From contig OX940866.1 in the NCBI GenBank assembly GCA_954871525.1, forward strand, positions 12,547,001 to 12,611,000: a stretch of DNA of 64,000 nt. Direction: 5' to 3'. How positions within the stretch are numbered: position 1 is the first letter of the stretch; the number at the start of each line of letters is the position of its first letter. A program made the position numbers and the translations under genes. Positions 23,223 to 34,143 of this stretch are shown one piece after another. Source of the DNA: Parietaria judaica (taxonomy: Eukaryota; Streptophyta; Magnoliopsida; Rosales; Urticaceae). Below the pieces are notes generated by a model. It had not been told where the DNA came from. It was given only the letters and a program-made list of their open reading frames with translations, and ran no database searches.

Positions 23223-24116
23223 TGTTGACGTACGATTTCGTCCATTTATAATTAGTATATATGGACAAATCTTTTACCATTAATTCTTGATAAAGCCTAA
23301 TGGGCTTAGCATATTATTCAAAGTATATTTAACGTTTCTGGCCCAACAAGAGTTGGGGCATTTTGCAGGCTCAACTTAGCTGGAAGAAGTCAACAATTCT
23401 TGCCGTTTTTCCAGAACAGTCTGTATATATTGCCTCATAGATGGAGTTATATTAGGAATCATGAAGATCTGGTCACAAAGTCATCGTCTTAAGCTTCGAT
23501 TTGATATATAGTATGCGCATATCCAACACCCGAACAAGAAGTTATGGCTTCTCGAAAACAGCATACCGAATCTGGTCGCCCGAGCGACGAGGCCGTCGCC
23601 CGAACGACGAATCTGGATGCAATCAGATGATGATACGTCAATTAGTGGCACATTTCAAGGAAGATTTCAGCTCAAGGAAAGGAATTGAATGCGGAATCAA
23701 ATGCTCATTTATTCGGCGCATTGAAGACAAATATTCAAACATGAAGGCTATAAATATACAGCTTCTACATCAGATTGAGGGGCTTTTGAGACTGCTAGAA
23801 TCCTTTTTGGGTTGGTCTTAGCTTAGAGAATCACTCATTGTATAGAGAAATACTTATTATTTTCTCACGTTCATCACTTTGCCTGTATGTATATTTTACC
23901 CCCTAAGATATCAATAACATAAGAGAGGATGTAGCCATCGCGGTGACGGGTGAACCTCTTTAAAAAAAATGATCATTGTCTCTTTCTTTCACCATCGCAC
24001 GTCTCTTTCAAAGTGATCTAGTGTTAACGGAAAGACCCTAGCTCTAAGGTAATCTAAACTCGGAATTACGACGCCCGTAACTCTGTGACTGCGCAGGCCG
24101 ATTTTAGACCTCAAAA
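23223..24116 (+). repeat. 3' LTR (894 bp)
   Basis: It starts TGTTGACGTACGATTTCGTCC and is collinear with the 5' LTR over its whole length. The terminal CAACA has become CAAAA. The TSD TAGAT follows at once. Confidence 0.88.
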
Positions 24117-24379
24117 TAGATGACATAGACTTAAATCTTTTTTCAATGGCAAATATACATAATTTGTGATTTAATGTGGACTTTAAGTTCATTCATTTTT
24201 TCTTCTTAACGACGTTAGGTGTTATTAAAACTTGGTTACTTACGCCATACAATTTTTTTCTCTTACTCTTCTCCTTATCCTCCTTTTCTATCATCCATCT
24301 TCATCCCAACCACTGAGTTTTCTCGCTCCGTATCGAGTCCGGCGAGACCTTCGCCATCGGCTTCAGCAAATCCCTCAAC

Positions 24380-24522
24380 CGGCTGAGGATTAAGTTCGAT
24401 CGCTCGAGGATAGTCAGAGTTCATGGAGTGCGACAAGACCACTATTGTTCGCCGAGCCTCCATTCCCACTAGAGAACTCAGGAATCTCGGTCATGTGTCT
24501 TCTCACTCCATCAACATTCTCG
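24380..24522 (+). pseudogene. MRS2/MGT-type magnesium transporter, exon-1-like fragment
   Basis: The plus frame reads ECDKTTIVRRASIPTRELRN followed by LGHVSSHSINIL. This closely resembles the conserved N-terminal block of plant MRS2/MGT magnesium channels (ECDK.TI.RRA.IPARDLRILGP.FSHSSNIL). An upstream RIKFDRS in another frame matches the preceding conserved piece, which implies a frameshift near 24420. Similarity stops at 24522 next to GTAACA, a plausible exon-1 splice donor, so this may be a captured or duplicated exon rather than a retrocopy. There are no transmembrane or GMN-motif parts. Non-functional. Confidence 0.6.
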
Positions 24523-24897
24523 GTAACAATTCTAATTCCACGCGCTATATGTTCATTCAAGCATCAAATGATCGTTTGGATCACCATACTTATTCTCTAA
24601 AGCTGGATCACCTATTGCGCCTAGTCTTGAGGGGGAGTTTAATCCTTATTGTATCTTTTGTAAAACTCAAATAAATATCATGTATATTGTATATCATGAT
24701 AATGATTTTCAGTGACATAAAGCGTGCAATCTATATTAATAAAGATCCCATTTTAAAACTCTCATACGCGTGATATTTGTTAATTATAAAAAAAAATCTA
24801 TTGCAAAACCTTTAACAAGTATTTGATTTGAAAAACAATTAGAATTAGAAATGGAAATGGAAATTATACACGATTAGAAATCGTGTTCCCTTCTTGG
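24523..24897 (+). other. Sequence between the MRS2 fragment and the foldback element
   Basis: AT-rich; the open frame continuing from the MRS2 fragment shows no family resemblance and is probably intron or random sequence. Confidence 0.4.
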
Positions 24898-25864
24898 GTA
24901 AACTGCGGCTAATGTACCCAATGTTTGATCAGTTGCGGATTATGTACCCAATGTTTATTTTCGACGGCTAATGTACCCAAACTTGATTTCGTTAGATTTT
25001 TTCGTGTTTTCGTCACTTGACCGTCAGCTAGTGATTCCTCCTCTATATGTACAGTTTTTGTATTTTTGGCATAATTCACTCATATTTTGTCTATATTTTA
25101 CGCACAACCTACGGTTTGAATGATAAGAGATATATCTACAACTTTGGTTTTTTAAGTTTTGTTAAAAAAAAAATTTTTTAAAAATACAAAATTTCAATTA
25201 CAACGTAAAACTGAACATTAGTGTAATGCAAAATATTTGTTTCGAGAAAATTTTAATATACTTAATGACTTTTTCTGATAAAACGTTTTAGATAAATCTT
25301 TTATCTTTCCAACGGTAGTTTATTTATAAATTTTGGACAAAAAAGAGTAAGTTATGCAAAAAAATACGAAAGATTTTTTCACATCACATCTTTCATATTT
25401 TTGGCATAACTCACTCATTTTTTGTCCAAAATTTATAAATAAACTTCCGTTGGAAAGATAAAAGATTTATCTACAACTTTTTAGTTTTACGTTTCATCAT
25501 AAAAAGTCATTAAGTATATTAGAATTTGCTCAAAACAAATATTTTGCATTAAACTAATGTCCAGTTTTACGTTGTAATATAAATTCCTTTTTTTTTTTAC
25601 AAAACTTAAACACCAAAGTTGTAGATCTATCTCTTATCTTTCCAACCGTAGGTCGTGCATAATATTTGGACAAAAAATGAGTGAGTTATGTCAAAAATAC
25701 GAAAAATGTACATATAGAGGAGGAATCACTCGTTGACCGGTCAAGTGACGGAAAACACGAAAAAATCTAACGGAATCAAATTTGGGTACATTAGTCGTCG
25801 AAAATAAACATTGGGTACACAATCCGCAGCCGATCAAACATTGGGTACATTAGCCGTAGTTTAC
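24898..25864. mobile_element. Foldback element, ~967 bp near-perfect inverted repeat
   Basis: The left end GTAAACTGCGGCTAATGTACC is mirrored by GGTACATTAGCCGTAGTTTAC at the right end. Homology continues inward on both arms (ATTTTCGACGGCTAATGTACCC / GGGTACATTAGTCGTCGAAAAT, CCTCCTCTATATGTAC / GTACATATAGAGGAGG) to a centre near 25385, leaving a loop of only ~15 bp. Each arm is therefore ~480 bp. There is no ORF. No convincing TSD was found. A transcript would form a very long hairpin. Confidence 0.88.
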
Positions 25865-25892
25865 TTTTAAGTAATGATGTAAGATGTTGGTG

Positions 25893-26975
25893 CTGTTTGG
25901 TAGACAACTCAAACTGTTTTTATTTTCTCTATTCAGAATTTTATAGTTGTAGTGTAAAAAACTCTTCCAGTTGTTTTTAAATAACTGTTTGGTACACATT
26001 TTTGTTTTTTATTTTTTTTTAAATAAAACAACAGAATAACTGTTTGGAATACGATTCGATTTTTTCTTAAAAAATTAAATATTTAATACATTAATAAAAT
26101 TAAAAAAATATTATTACATTAATAATACGATAACATAAATATTATATTACGGTGTAAATTTAAATACAATCATGTTTAATATATCAAGGCTATACTATAT
26201 AGTCTAAATAATCAGGTTTAACATACATTAAAAGTAAAATATCTCATGTCATTTTATTCCATTATTTTTCACCAACATTATATTAAACATAGTATTCGCG
26301 TGAATTGTATATTCACCACAACATGTCATCCATATTCATTTTTCCCAGAGTCATCACACAAGTAAATTATGTCCCAACATCACATAAGTCGAGTCATCTT
26401 CGGCGCCGGCACCGGTGTCGCAGTTAGCGTTGGTGTCACAGTCAGCATCGAAACTTTGAAGGTTCAATGGTGAAGTCTAGAGGTGAAATTTTGGTATCAG
26501 TTTTTCGGTTTTGTCTCTGTTCCGGTACCGGTCCCGGATCGATTTTAAAAAAAATCCAAGAAATTTAGTTTAACACCGAGAACTGGTACTTCTCGGTTCC
26601 CGTGTTAAGAACCGAGAACCAAAAACGATGCCCTAAGTCAAGCACTTTTAAAACCGAAACCGGTACAAAAAAAAAATTCCCAATTTTTCGGAACATGGAC
26701 GAAAAAAAAAGTTACATCCCAGTTCCCGGTTCCAATTTTACTCCTAATTGAAGTCGATAGAAATAAGGAGTGATGAAAGAAAAAACTGAGTGAAAAAAAC
26801 AGAAAACAACAAAAATGTGTATTTGAAAATCCTTGAGAAAAACAGAATAAAACTTGAAACGTTTTGGAGTTCAATTTAATGAGTTACACATCAAACTGTC
26901 ATTTATTTTTTTAAGTATAACTGTGCAAGTTAGAAAACTAAAAAACTGTTTTCAAGTTATGTACCAAACATAGCC
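25893..26975. mobile_element. Candidate non-autonomous TIR element
   Basis: The left end GGTGCTGTTTGGTAGACAAC resembles the reverse complement of the right end (CGGCTATGTTTGGTACATAA), with ~45 bp of imperfect inverted similarity including GTTTTT and TTTTCT blocks. Inside (26470-26740) are short runs of CCGGTACCGG and GAACCGAGAACC type, probably another degenerate insertion. No ORF and no clear TSD. Confidence 0.4.
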
Positions 26976-29503
26976 GTTGAATTCGAGACCTATCCAATCC
27001 ACATGCATAAACTAATAAGTGCATGTTGTATATATTTAACTACAAAAATGTTGAATATTTGAGGCATTTTTTAAATAAAAGATAAAGCTCCATAATTTTA
27101 CAATGCGAGTCTGAGTTTAAAGAGATTGACAATTAGAGAACGCAAAATAAAAAATGAAACTCGTGATTATATATATAAAAATAAAAACTTAAGAGTTTAC
27201 AAACAAAAGAAAGAAAGAGCAGAGAACTAAACGAAACTGAAAGTTCTCTCTCATGCAAATGTCATCGTTAATAAAGGAAGCGATAAAATCATTGTGGGAA
27301 GCCCACCAATGATGACCCAAACATTCAGTCTCAAAACTAGCTAAGACATATGCCGCTATATTACACTCTCTCTAATTTTGAGTCATTTTCATTTCATAAT
27401 AAATAAAGAAATACGAGAGAGAAAGAAAAAAACTAATAAAAGAGAAGGAAAAAGAAAACAATCCGCTGAACCAATATAAGAGCTAGGGCTAAAAAAAATG
27501 AGAGTTGAGAAAATAAACTAATTAACCTAAAACGTCATTTGAAAATAAAATTAAAAGGTTAATAGTGACAAATGTACTTAAATTGTATTCAATTAGAGCG
27601 TCGACATACACCTAGTTTATATCTTCAACATCAAAATTTACTAAAAGACTTGCATCTATGCCGTCTGTTACATCTATGCCGTCTCAATTGAGTACAACGT
27701 GTTTTCATTTGCCGCTCTATTAACCTTAAAACTAATTAAAAACTAATTAAGGAAAGATTAGGATAAGAAAAGATATTAGAATAAAAGAAGAATGAGAGGT
27801 TCCCATCAGACAAGTGGGTGTCCGAACCATGTGCGCTCATGTGGTAGTTGGCCCTCTCATGGGTCCCACGCCCCACTTCTCCAACCCCTATACCTCTCAT
27901 TATATGACTATAATAATCCAATTAGTAATTAATTACATATTAAGAAATTCCATAACTTTTTGTTTTTTGTTTTTGTGGGCGATATAATTCGAGGGCAATC
28001 CTTATTTCTGTAGCGCGTTCACTCCACGCGATTCCTTAGAGGCTAAGAGACGTCGCCCGTGGGACCCACTTGGCTATCTTTTTTTAAAAAATTTAATACA
28101 ATTTTTAATTTGTGTGTGCGAGCTAATTAAGCACATTGCTTTCTTGGATTAAAGTCTATGGTGATGACTAATGAATTCTTTTTGGTATAACATGGTGGAC
28201 CACCATTGGTTCATGTTTGCGTGATTCCCACGCTCTTTATGTTTTGAAATGGACACTAAACAAATGTTACTATAATGCCAAAATTATTTATTATAATCAA
28301 ATTGTATGATAAGACTCTTTCTAGAGTGTGACAAGTGATTAATGTCTAATCTCCTTCAATAAAATTGTTTGATTAGTGTAAAATTAACAAATCTAACCCT
28401 TGATAAGGCATCCTAATACTTTACTATGCATGCGAAAATTGACGTCACGGTACACAGAATTAATTGCTTCATATATTAGCAGCTTAAATACTTTCAAGAC
28501 AAAGAGAAACTAATTTTTAATTTACTTCAAAACTATTATCATATCGAACAAATTAATATGCGTAAAAAGATTTCATTCAACTTTGTAAATTATAAAATTA
28601 GAAATAAATTATAAGTTTAGTTTTTATAAAGGCCAGGCCACAAAATTAGGTGATAGGTTAATTACGCTTATTTATAATTAATAACATTATTTAGACTTCA
28701 TACAATACATATTAAAAAATAGGTGGGAGTGAGTTTTATTTTGAAAGAATTTGCTAAAAGACTTTGGTTGGGATTTCATTAAAAAGCATACCCTCTATGC
28801 CAAGAAATAAAATACTATTCGAAAAGGGTATGAATCTTAATGAAAATTCAAATAAGGCTATTCTCCAAAAAGACCCGTTCTATTTTCGTATTTAAATAAG
28901 TTATTAGCGGCACAAGTACGAATTTTGTTCCAAAAAGTAATGATAAGTATTAATCTTTTTTTTTTAGCCGGACAAAATTTTCAAAGTCTAATAATATGTC
29001 ACAATACCAAAATAACAGGTAAAAATAGTACATGTGCCTTGCTATTATCTGTCCGGCAAAAAAAAAGTACGTTAGCCGCTAATATTCCTCTTCTTTGATA
29101 TACTATATCCAAAAATTCTTGGTACATGTATATATGACTCAACTTTATGATAAAGATAACAAAAGTTTAATTAATTGAATTTTATGATAGAAAAACCCTT
29201 TGATTCCATTAAGAAGCTATTATAGATTTATCTCTTCCGTCCATTTTTCATCACCCCCACCCACTCATCTCTTCATATCCTCACCTTCTCTCTCTCTCTC
29301 TCTTCAAGAGAGATTATGGTTGATAGGTTTGGTGCTTCATAGGAAGAGAAGAACCAAAACCTTTTGGTTGTCAGAAGCAGAAACCCCAAACATCCATTTG
29401 TCTTTCCTATTCATCTTTGCATGCATAAGAAGTTCATTCACAACTCGATCCCACATATAAAGACCTTGCTTAGCATACCAAACCCTACAAAATCACTTCC
29501 CAT
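26976..29503. other. Long intergenic region upstream of the bHLH gene
   Basis: About 2.5 kb of AT-rich DNA with no supported gene. Short G+C-richer patches occur near 27810-27880 and 28010-28070 (GACGTCGCCCGTGGGACCCA). A CT-rich tract (29290-29315) near the gene may be 5' UTR or promoter Y-patch. Nothing else was recognised. Confidence 0.5.
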
Positions 29504-29511
29504 ATATATAG
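29504..29511 (+). promoter_or_regulatory. Possible TATA box of the bHLH gene
   Basis: TATATATA lies about 55 bp before the ATG at 29561 and is followed by a pyrimidine-rich leader (CTTCTTCTTCTTATTCTC). An alternative start further upstream, with the CT tract at 29290 in the 5' UTR, cannot be excluded. Confidence 0.4.
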
Positions 29512-29560
29512 ATCTCATCATATCAATCTTCTTCTTCTTATTCTCTTCTTCAAAAAAAAA

Positions 29561-30145
29561 ATGACTAATTCTTCCTCATCTCCGGCCTCGATAACCCTAA
29601 AGAACACCCAAGCTTACCAGCTCAAGTTCGCCCTTCAATTCCTCCGATCGCTTGTGAAAATCAAAAGGGATTCTCGTAATTGTGAAATGAATATTGCTTC
29701 TTACTCCTCGTCTTTTTGCTCCTCAGATGTTGATAAAATCCGAAAGAGATCCCGGAGAATCAAGCTCGCAGCCTACTCCTCCATGGCGCATGCGGTTGGG
29801 CCGAGGAAGGCGTGGACCAGGGCACTCCTCTCAAAGCTTCGTAACCGGAAAAAACCGAGTTTCGTGGTCCGAAAGAGGCCAAGCTTGACGCTGCGAAAGA
29901 ATAAGAGAGCTGCAAATACTACTTATTACCCTGAGTCGACGGTACAAACCAGATCAGGAATTCGTCATGGAAAGATTATAAGGAAGGATGTTCGCGAGAA
30001 AACCGAGAAGCTGCGAGAGATCGTGCCGGGCGGCAAAGACATGGATGTCTGCAGCTTGTTTGAAGAAACTGCTCATTTCATTCAATGTCTCACTTTGCAG
30101 GTTAAGGTTATGCAAGATATTGCTAACACGTTATCGAAACCCTAA
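29561..30145 (+). CDS. Atypical (non-DNA-binding) bHLH protein, IBH1-like
   Basis: A single-exon ORF of 194 aa with a good start (run of A then ATGACTAA). The N-terminal block YQLKFALQFLRSLVKIK and the following basic segment (KIRKRSRRIKLAAYSSMA, RKAWTRALLSKLRNRKK) match the layout of the plant IBH1/IBL and bHLH147-150 group. The C-terminal helix-loop-helix reads KLREIVPGGKDMDVCSLFEE then TAHFIQCLTLQVKVMQDI. The basic region lacks the His-Glu-Arg pattern needed for E-box binding. Known relatives heterodimerise with other bHLH factors and restrain cell elongation downstream of brassinosteroid and gibberellin. That role is family inference. No intron is needed. Intronless structure and ~200 aa are usual for the group. 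The exact subgroup (IBH1, IBL1 or AIF) is not settled. Confidence 0.85.
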   Translation: MTNSSSSPASITLKNTQAYQLKFALQFLRSLVKIKRDSRNCEMNIASYSSSFCSSDVDKIRKRSRRIKLAAYSSMAHAVGPRKAWTRALLSKLRNRKKPSFVVRKRPSLTLRKNKRAANTTYYPESTVQTRSGIRHGKIIRKDVREKTEKLREIVPGGKDMDVCSLFEETAHFIQCLTLQVKVMQDIANTLSKP

Positions 30146-30528
30146 ATACTATTTTCAGCTATACATATATATATATGTACACATATACATATACAAAGTG
30201 TTTGCAAAGGAATAGGAATAATAGAGAGAGACAGAGATTGAGTACCTTTTCACAATAATTTGAATGATCTTATGTATATTGATCAACTACACTGTTTTCT
30301 GTATGAATTATTTTGTAGGTTTGCGACTTGAACCAGGTTTTGCTATCTTTCTTCTGTTACACACTCTTTCCTTTTAATTATAATTGCTAACTGTTTATTT
30401 TAATTAATCCTTAAATATTTTATTATATATGAACATTTGATTCCTTCATCAAGGGATTTATCATTCAAATTTAAATCTCATCACTGGGTCAAATATATTT
30501 GGTGAGGGATTACCTCGCTAACAATGAA
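30146..30528. other. 3' flank of the bHLH gene
   Basis: A (TATACA)-rich run follows the stop (30160-30195). No clear AATAAA was located; AT-rich sequence otherwise. Confidence 0.4.
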
Positions 30529-31605
30529 CCAGGTAAGAAGAGTATGACCCTTTTCTTTTTCTTTTTTATATGCAAAAACTCTCTTGTTAATATATTTTTT
30601 TATGAAAATTATAGACAGAATAACTCATTCGGTGTAACAAATTTTTTAAATGGTCTTACTTTTATATGACTATTGTGAAAAATGTGAAAATTACTTGTGA
30701 TGAAATTAAGTCATTTATTACATGGAGATATGTAATAAATAACTTAATTTCATGGAGATATGTCACTAGAGATGAAATGTGACTATTATGTTGCTATTCT
30801 ATACTCAATAGTACCTTGATATTACATAACTCGTCTTAAGCGATGTGTTATCACCACACTTCCTAAGACTTCGTCCAATTCGTCGCTAAAGCTTCACATC
30901 GCCGTTGCGGGCGTGCAGACCTCCACGGTGTATTTGGATTGTCACAAACTTTTTCCCGGATTTGTCTCCTTTTTCTCGGATTATGTCCCTGGTTTTGTCC
31001 ATGTTTTCGTCCCGAAAAAAAAAATCATGTTTTCTTATACTTGTTCCGGTTCCGATCCCAGCTTTTAAAAAAAAAAAAAACAAGACTTATCAAATCATGG
31101 GACAAAAAAATTCCCGGAAAAACGGGACAGAGACAAAAAATAGTCAATTTCCCGTTTTCCGATTTTGGTTTCACCACTACCTAGCTGATTATAAGAATGA
31201 ACCAGGCAATTGAGTATGACTTTTTTTTTATTTAATTAATATGCAAAAACTCTCGTGATTTTTTTTTTCATGCAATTATAGACAGAATATATTACTCATT
31301 CGGTATACAAATTTTTTAAATGGTCTTACTTATAAATGAATATTGCGAAAAATATGAAAATTGCTTGTGATGAGTTATTTATTGCTTTTTTATGTAGCAA
31401 GCATATATTCAATATTCAAGTACCTTGGTATGTTGCTGGTGAACTAATTACATAACTCGTCTCTGAAAAACATTGATCACCTAACAGTTAACAAAAAGGT
31501 GGATTAGACTATTGTTACACTTTAGTTTAATCTATTATTCTGAAACTTGGCGGATTCTTCATGAAGCTTCACATCGCCGTGGTGGACGTGCAGACATCCA
31601 CGGTG
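30529..31605. repeat. Pair of diverged ~400-bp direct repeats, offset ~672 bp
   Basis: 30529-30930 and 31198-31605 share, in the same order, GAACCAGG, TATGCAAAAACTCTC, ATTATAGACAGAATA, AAATTTTTTAAATGGTCTTACTT, and AAGCTTCACATCGCCGT...CCACGGTGTA. Offsets are 671-675 bp. The ~270-bp spacer holds A-runs and TCCCGGA/TTCCCG motifs like those inside 26470-26740. It may be a degenerate small LTR-like element or a simple duplication; the ends are not TG...CA. Confidence 0.75.
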
Positions 31606-32140
31606 TAAGAAACGATATGGCCGCGACGGAATTAAATTGATAATAAATTGGGTTTTCAGCAAATATTTGTGAGATAAAATTCTTTCTATAATTCGAATTC
31701 GTTCCCAGGCCTTGTACACACCGCCCTTAGGAGCTTTTAGAACTTATTGGATTCTTATGGGATATTGCTCATTGACATATCAAGCGAACTCCATCTTCGT
31801 TTTTGGCTTCTACATGACTAAAAATTGAGTTTTATTGTCTTTGTCAAGGCCGCGGGGTTTGGTTATCATCAAACCGGTTTGTATCTATTCGAAAACAAGA
31901 AAATCTAGATCCACGATCCCGAATTTGATCAAAGGAAAATCAATCGACACTATATCGGGTCTTGTGGTTCGTATCAATTTGCAGTCATGTAATTATTTGA
32001 GACAAGAAACACTTGGGGATCGAGTACAATATCTCAGTGAGCTTAACATGTATATATAGATACGGATATAATTCGTCTTTAAATATGTAGTGAAACGGGT
32101 TATTCCTAGGTTTTATCTCGTGTATATACATATATAACTC

Positions 32141-32147
<7 letters not shown>
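31606..32147. other. Intergenic region with a short plastid-rRNA-like match
   Basis: No supported gene. 31695-31726 closely matches the 3' region of bacterial/plastid 16S rRNA. The 74-codon ORF at 31835-32059 has no recognised motif. Confidence 0.4.
31695..31726 (+). other. Short plastid 16S rRNA-like fragment
   Basis: GAATTCGTTCCC, then AGGCCTTGTACACACCGCCC, corresponds to the universally conserved segment near the 3' end of plastid 16S rRNA, with one apparent difference (CCCAGG for CCCGGG). The match is about 32 bp, too short to be functional; it could be a nuclear insertion of organellar DNA. Confidence 0.5.

Positions 32148-32197
<50 letters not shown>
32148..32197. repeat. (AT)n microsatellite next to a TIR element
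   Basis: About 25 AT units directly abut the left terminus of the TIR element at 32198. Confidence 0.95.
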
Positions 32198-32200
<3 letters not shown>

Positions 32201-34143
32201 GAACCTCTATAAATTAATACTGTCGGGACCAACAAAAAATATTATCTTATCGGATTATTAATTAACATATAAATTAATAATTTATTAATGGGAGCTTAAG
32301 CCAACTAGCCTTCTTAAACGTTTAAAATTGTCAAAATAGCCACTGTTTGGTTAATATTGTGTCATAGCCAATAAACCACATTAAGTGATATAAAATGACT
32401 TATCTACCCTTATTAATAATAATAATTAATACTAAAATTTGAATTAACAAATTTATTTAAAATTTATTTTAATAATTAATACGAATTTATTTTAATTTAA
32501 AAAAAATTAATAAAATAATAAATTAGGAAACAAATATTTGAATTCCAAATTAAAAAAAAAAAACAAATTTCAAATTTAAACGTTTTTCAGTTTTTAAAAT
32601 AAAAATTCAAATTTCTTAACAAACATTCATTCGAATTAACTATATTGATAATTTAAAACAATTTGAATAAAAAAATATTAACCAAATTAACAATTCGATT
32701 TAACATACATTTACACAAATAAATACGAATGAACCAATTAACATACATTTACAATTTGAATTAATATACATTTACACGAATAAACCAATAAACTTACATT
32801 TACAATTCAAATTAACATACATTAACAATTCGAGAAAAAAATGACACGATTTGCAGTCCCCACGATCGATGAGCAAATGCAGCGGCGCTTGAGGTGTGGA
32901 CAACCGAGGAAAGAGTACGGCAGGCGACATCGATCGTCAAAACCGGATTTGTGATGGTGTCGAAGAGAGAATTTCCCTTCTCTATCAATGGCGCATCACG
33001 GCGGTGCGATCGACACGGCGCCTATCGGGATCTGAGTGTCGGCTATGGTGGATTGGAGGGAGAGAGACATAGAGCGTTGACTATGGAATATTGGAGCGAG
33101 AGAAAGCGCCGTAATCGACCATGAAATAGACATGCCAACACAATTATACAAAAAATGCAGAGAAATTGTCAGAACAAGAACCTAAAGCAACGATCAGTCA
33201 ATAGACAAGAGGCCAAAGGCTGAGAGCTTGTGAAAAAAATCACCCGTAGCCCCATTGACATGGATTCAAAAGGAAGAAGTCGAAGGCTTTGAATTATGAA
33301 AGAGAAAGAGATCAAAATAGAGAGACAAAAAAAAGGAGAGATTTGAATAAGCCAACCAATAAATTAAGCATTTAATATTTAAAAAATTCCACAAATTATA
33401 AATCTTGTTATAAAATAAAAATGAGAATAATTAAATAAAAATTTAAAAAGGGCAATATAGGAATGAAATTTGTGTTTAAAATGCCACGTCATTAAAAATG
33501 GCTATTTTGCTAATTAAAACCACAAATTTGTTAAACTGCAATGCAAACGTTGGAATGTGGTTATCTATTATAATTTCTCTTTATTAATTTATACTATAAT
33601 GAAGAAATAAATTTGTAATCAGCTATAATTATATAAACATCTTTATTAGCAAAAAAAATATTTCAATTTATTATATCGAGAATATTAAAGTATCAATATT
33701 AAGGATATCAAGAGAGACTATTATAATTTAAAAAGATTTATTAGAGTACCAATGCCAGAAATATTAAAGAACCCAATGATATTAAAGATGAATAACAATA
33801 GCCTCTTAGAGTAGTGATAATTAAAGCTATAATAATTATTATCGAATCATATTTTCGGAAGACTACATGACTAGTGATGTAATGTTATCTTTTTATTTAG
33901 TGTGATTTTATAGTTATTTATGTTATATTTTATTTATAGTAAATTTATAATTATTTATATAATTTTTATATTGAATTATTAATTTATATATCACTCAAGA
34001 CCTATATACTTCCTAAAAATATTATTATCTTATAAATTTAGCAAATTATTAATTTAGCTAGTTAGGCCAGAGTCGGGACCGGACAAACATATTATTTAAT
34101 CGCGACTATTAATTTATCGAGTATTAATTTATAGAGGTTCTAC
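32198..34143. mobile_element. TIR element (GTAGAACCTCTATAAATTAATACT ends) with an internal insertion
   Basis: The first 24 bp (from 32198) are the exact reverse complement of the right end at 34120-34143. Further inward similarity includes GGGACC motifs. Without the internal insertion (32290-33579 plus one TSD copy) the element is about 650 bp and has no ORF. A diverged right-end copy of the same family is at 6685-6835. Superfamily is not assigned because no TSD is clear (the left flank is (AT)n). Confidence 0.8.
32290..33579. mobile_element. Candidate Mutator-like non-autonomous element, nested
   Basis: The ~1290-bp insert is flanked by a perfect 9-bp direct repeat TTTATTAAT (32281-32289 and 33580-33588). 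A 9-bp TSD is typical of Mutator-like elements, though this one is AT-only. Terminal inverted similarity is weak (GGGAGCTTAAGCC against GAGAAATTATAAT), with a better subterminal pair, TCAAAATAGCCAC against GCAAAATAGCCAT. A GC-richer core (32860-33120), quite unlike the AT-rich arms, could be captured host sequence as in Pack-MULEs; its longest ORF (76 codons) was not recognised. Confidence 0.5.

Larger units (their letters stand above)
14568..24116 (+). mobile_element. Non-autonomous LTR retrotransposon interrupted by a nested copia element
   Basis: The element has a 5' LTR (14568-20766, split by the copia insertion), an internal region of about 2.46 kb and a 3' LTR (23223-24116). It is flanked by a perfect 5-bp TSD TAGAT (14563-14567 and 24117-24121). 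A PBS-like TTTGGCGCCCACCG follows the 5' LTR and a PPT-like TATGGGACTATC precedes the 3' LTR, giving plus orientation. The internal region has no gag or pol; it is mostly tandem repeats of ~190 bp. It therefore depends on a relative for its proteins. The PBS type and LTR style suggest a gypsy (Tat/Athila-like) parent, which is inference. Confidence 0.88.
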
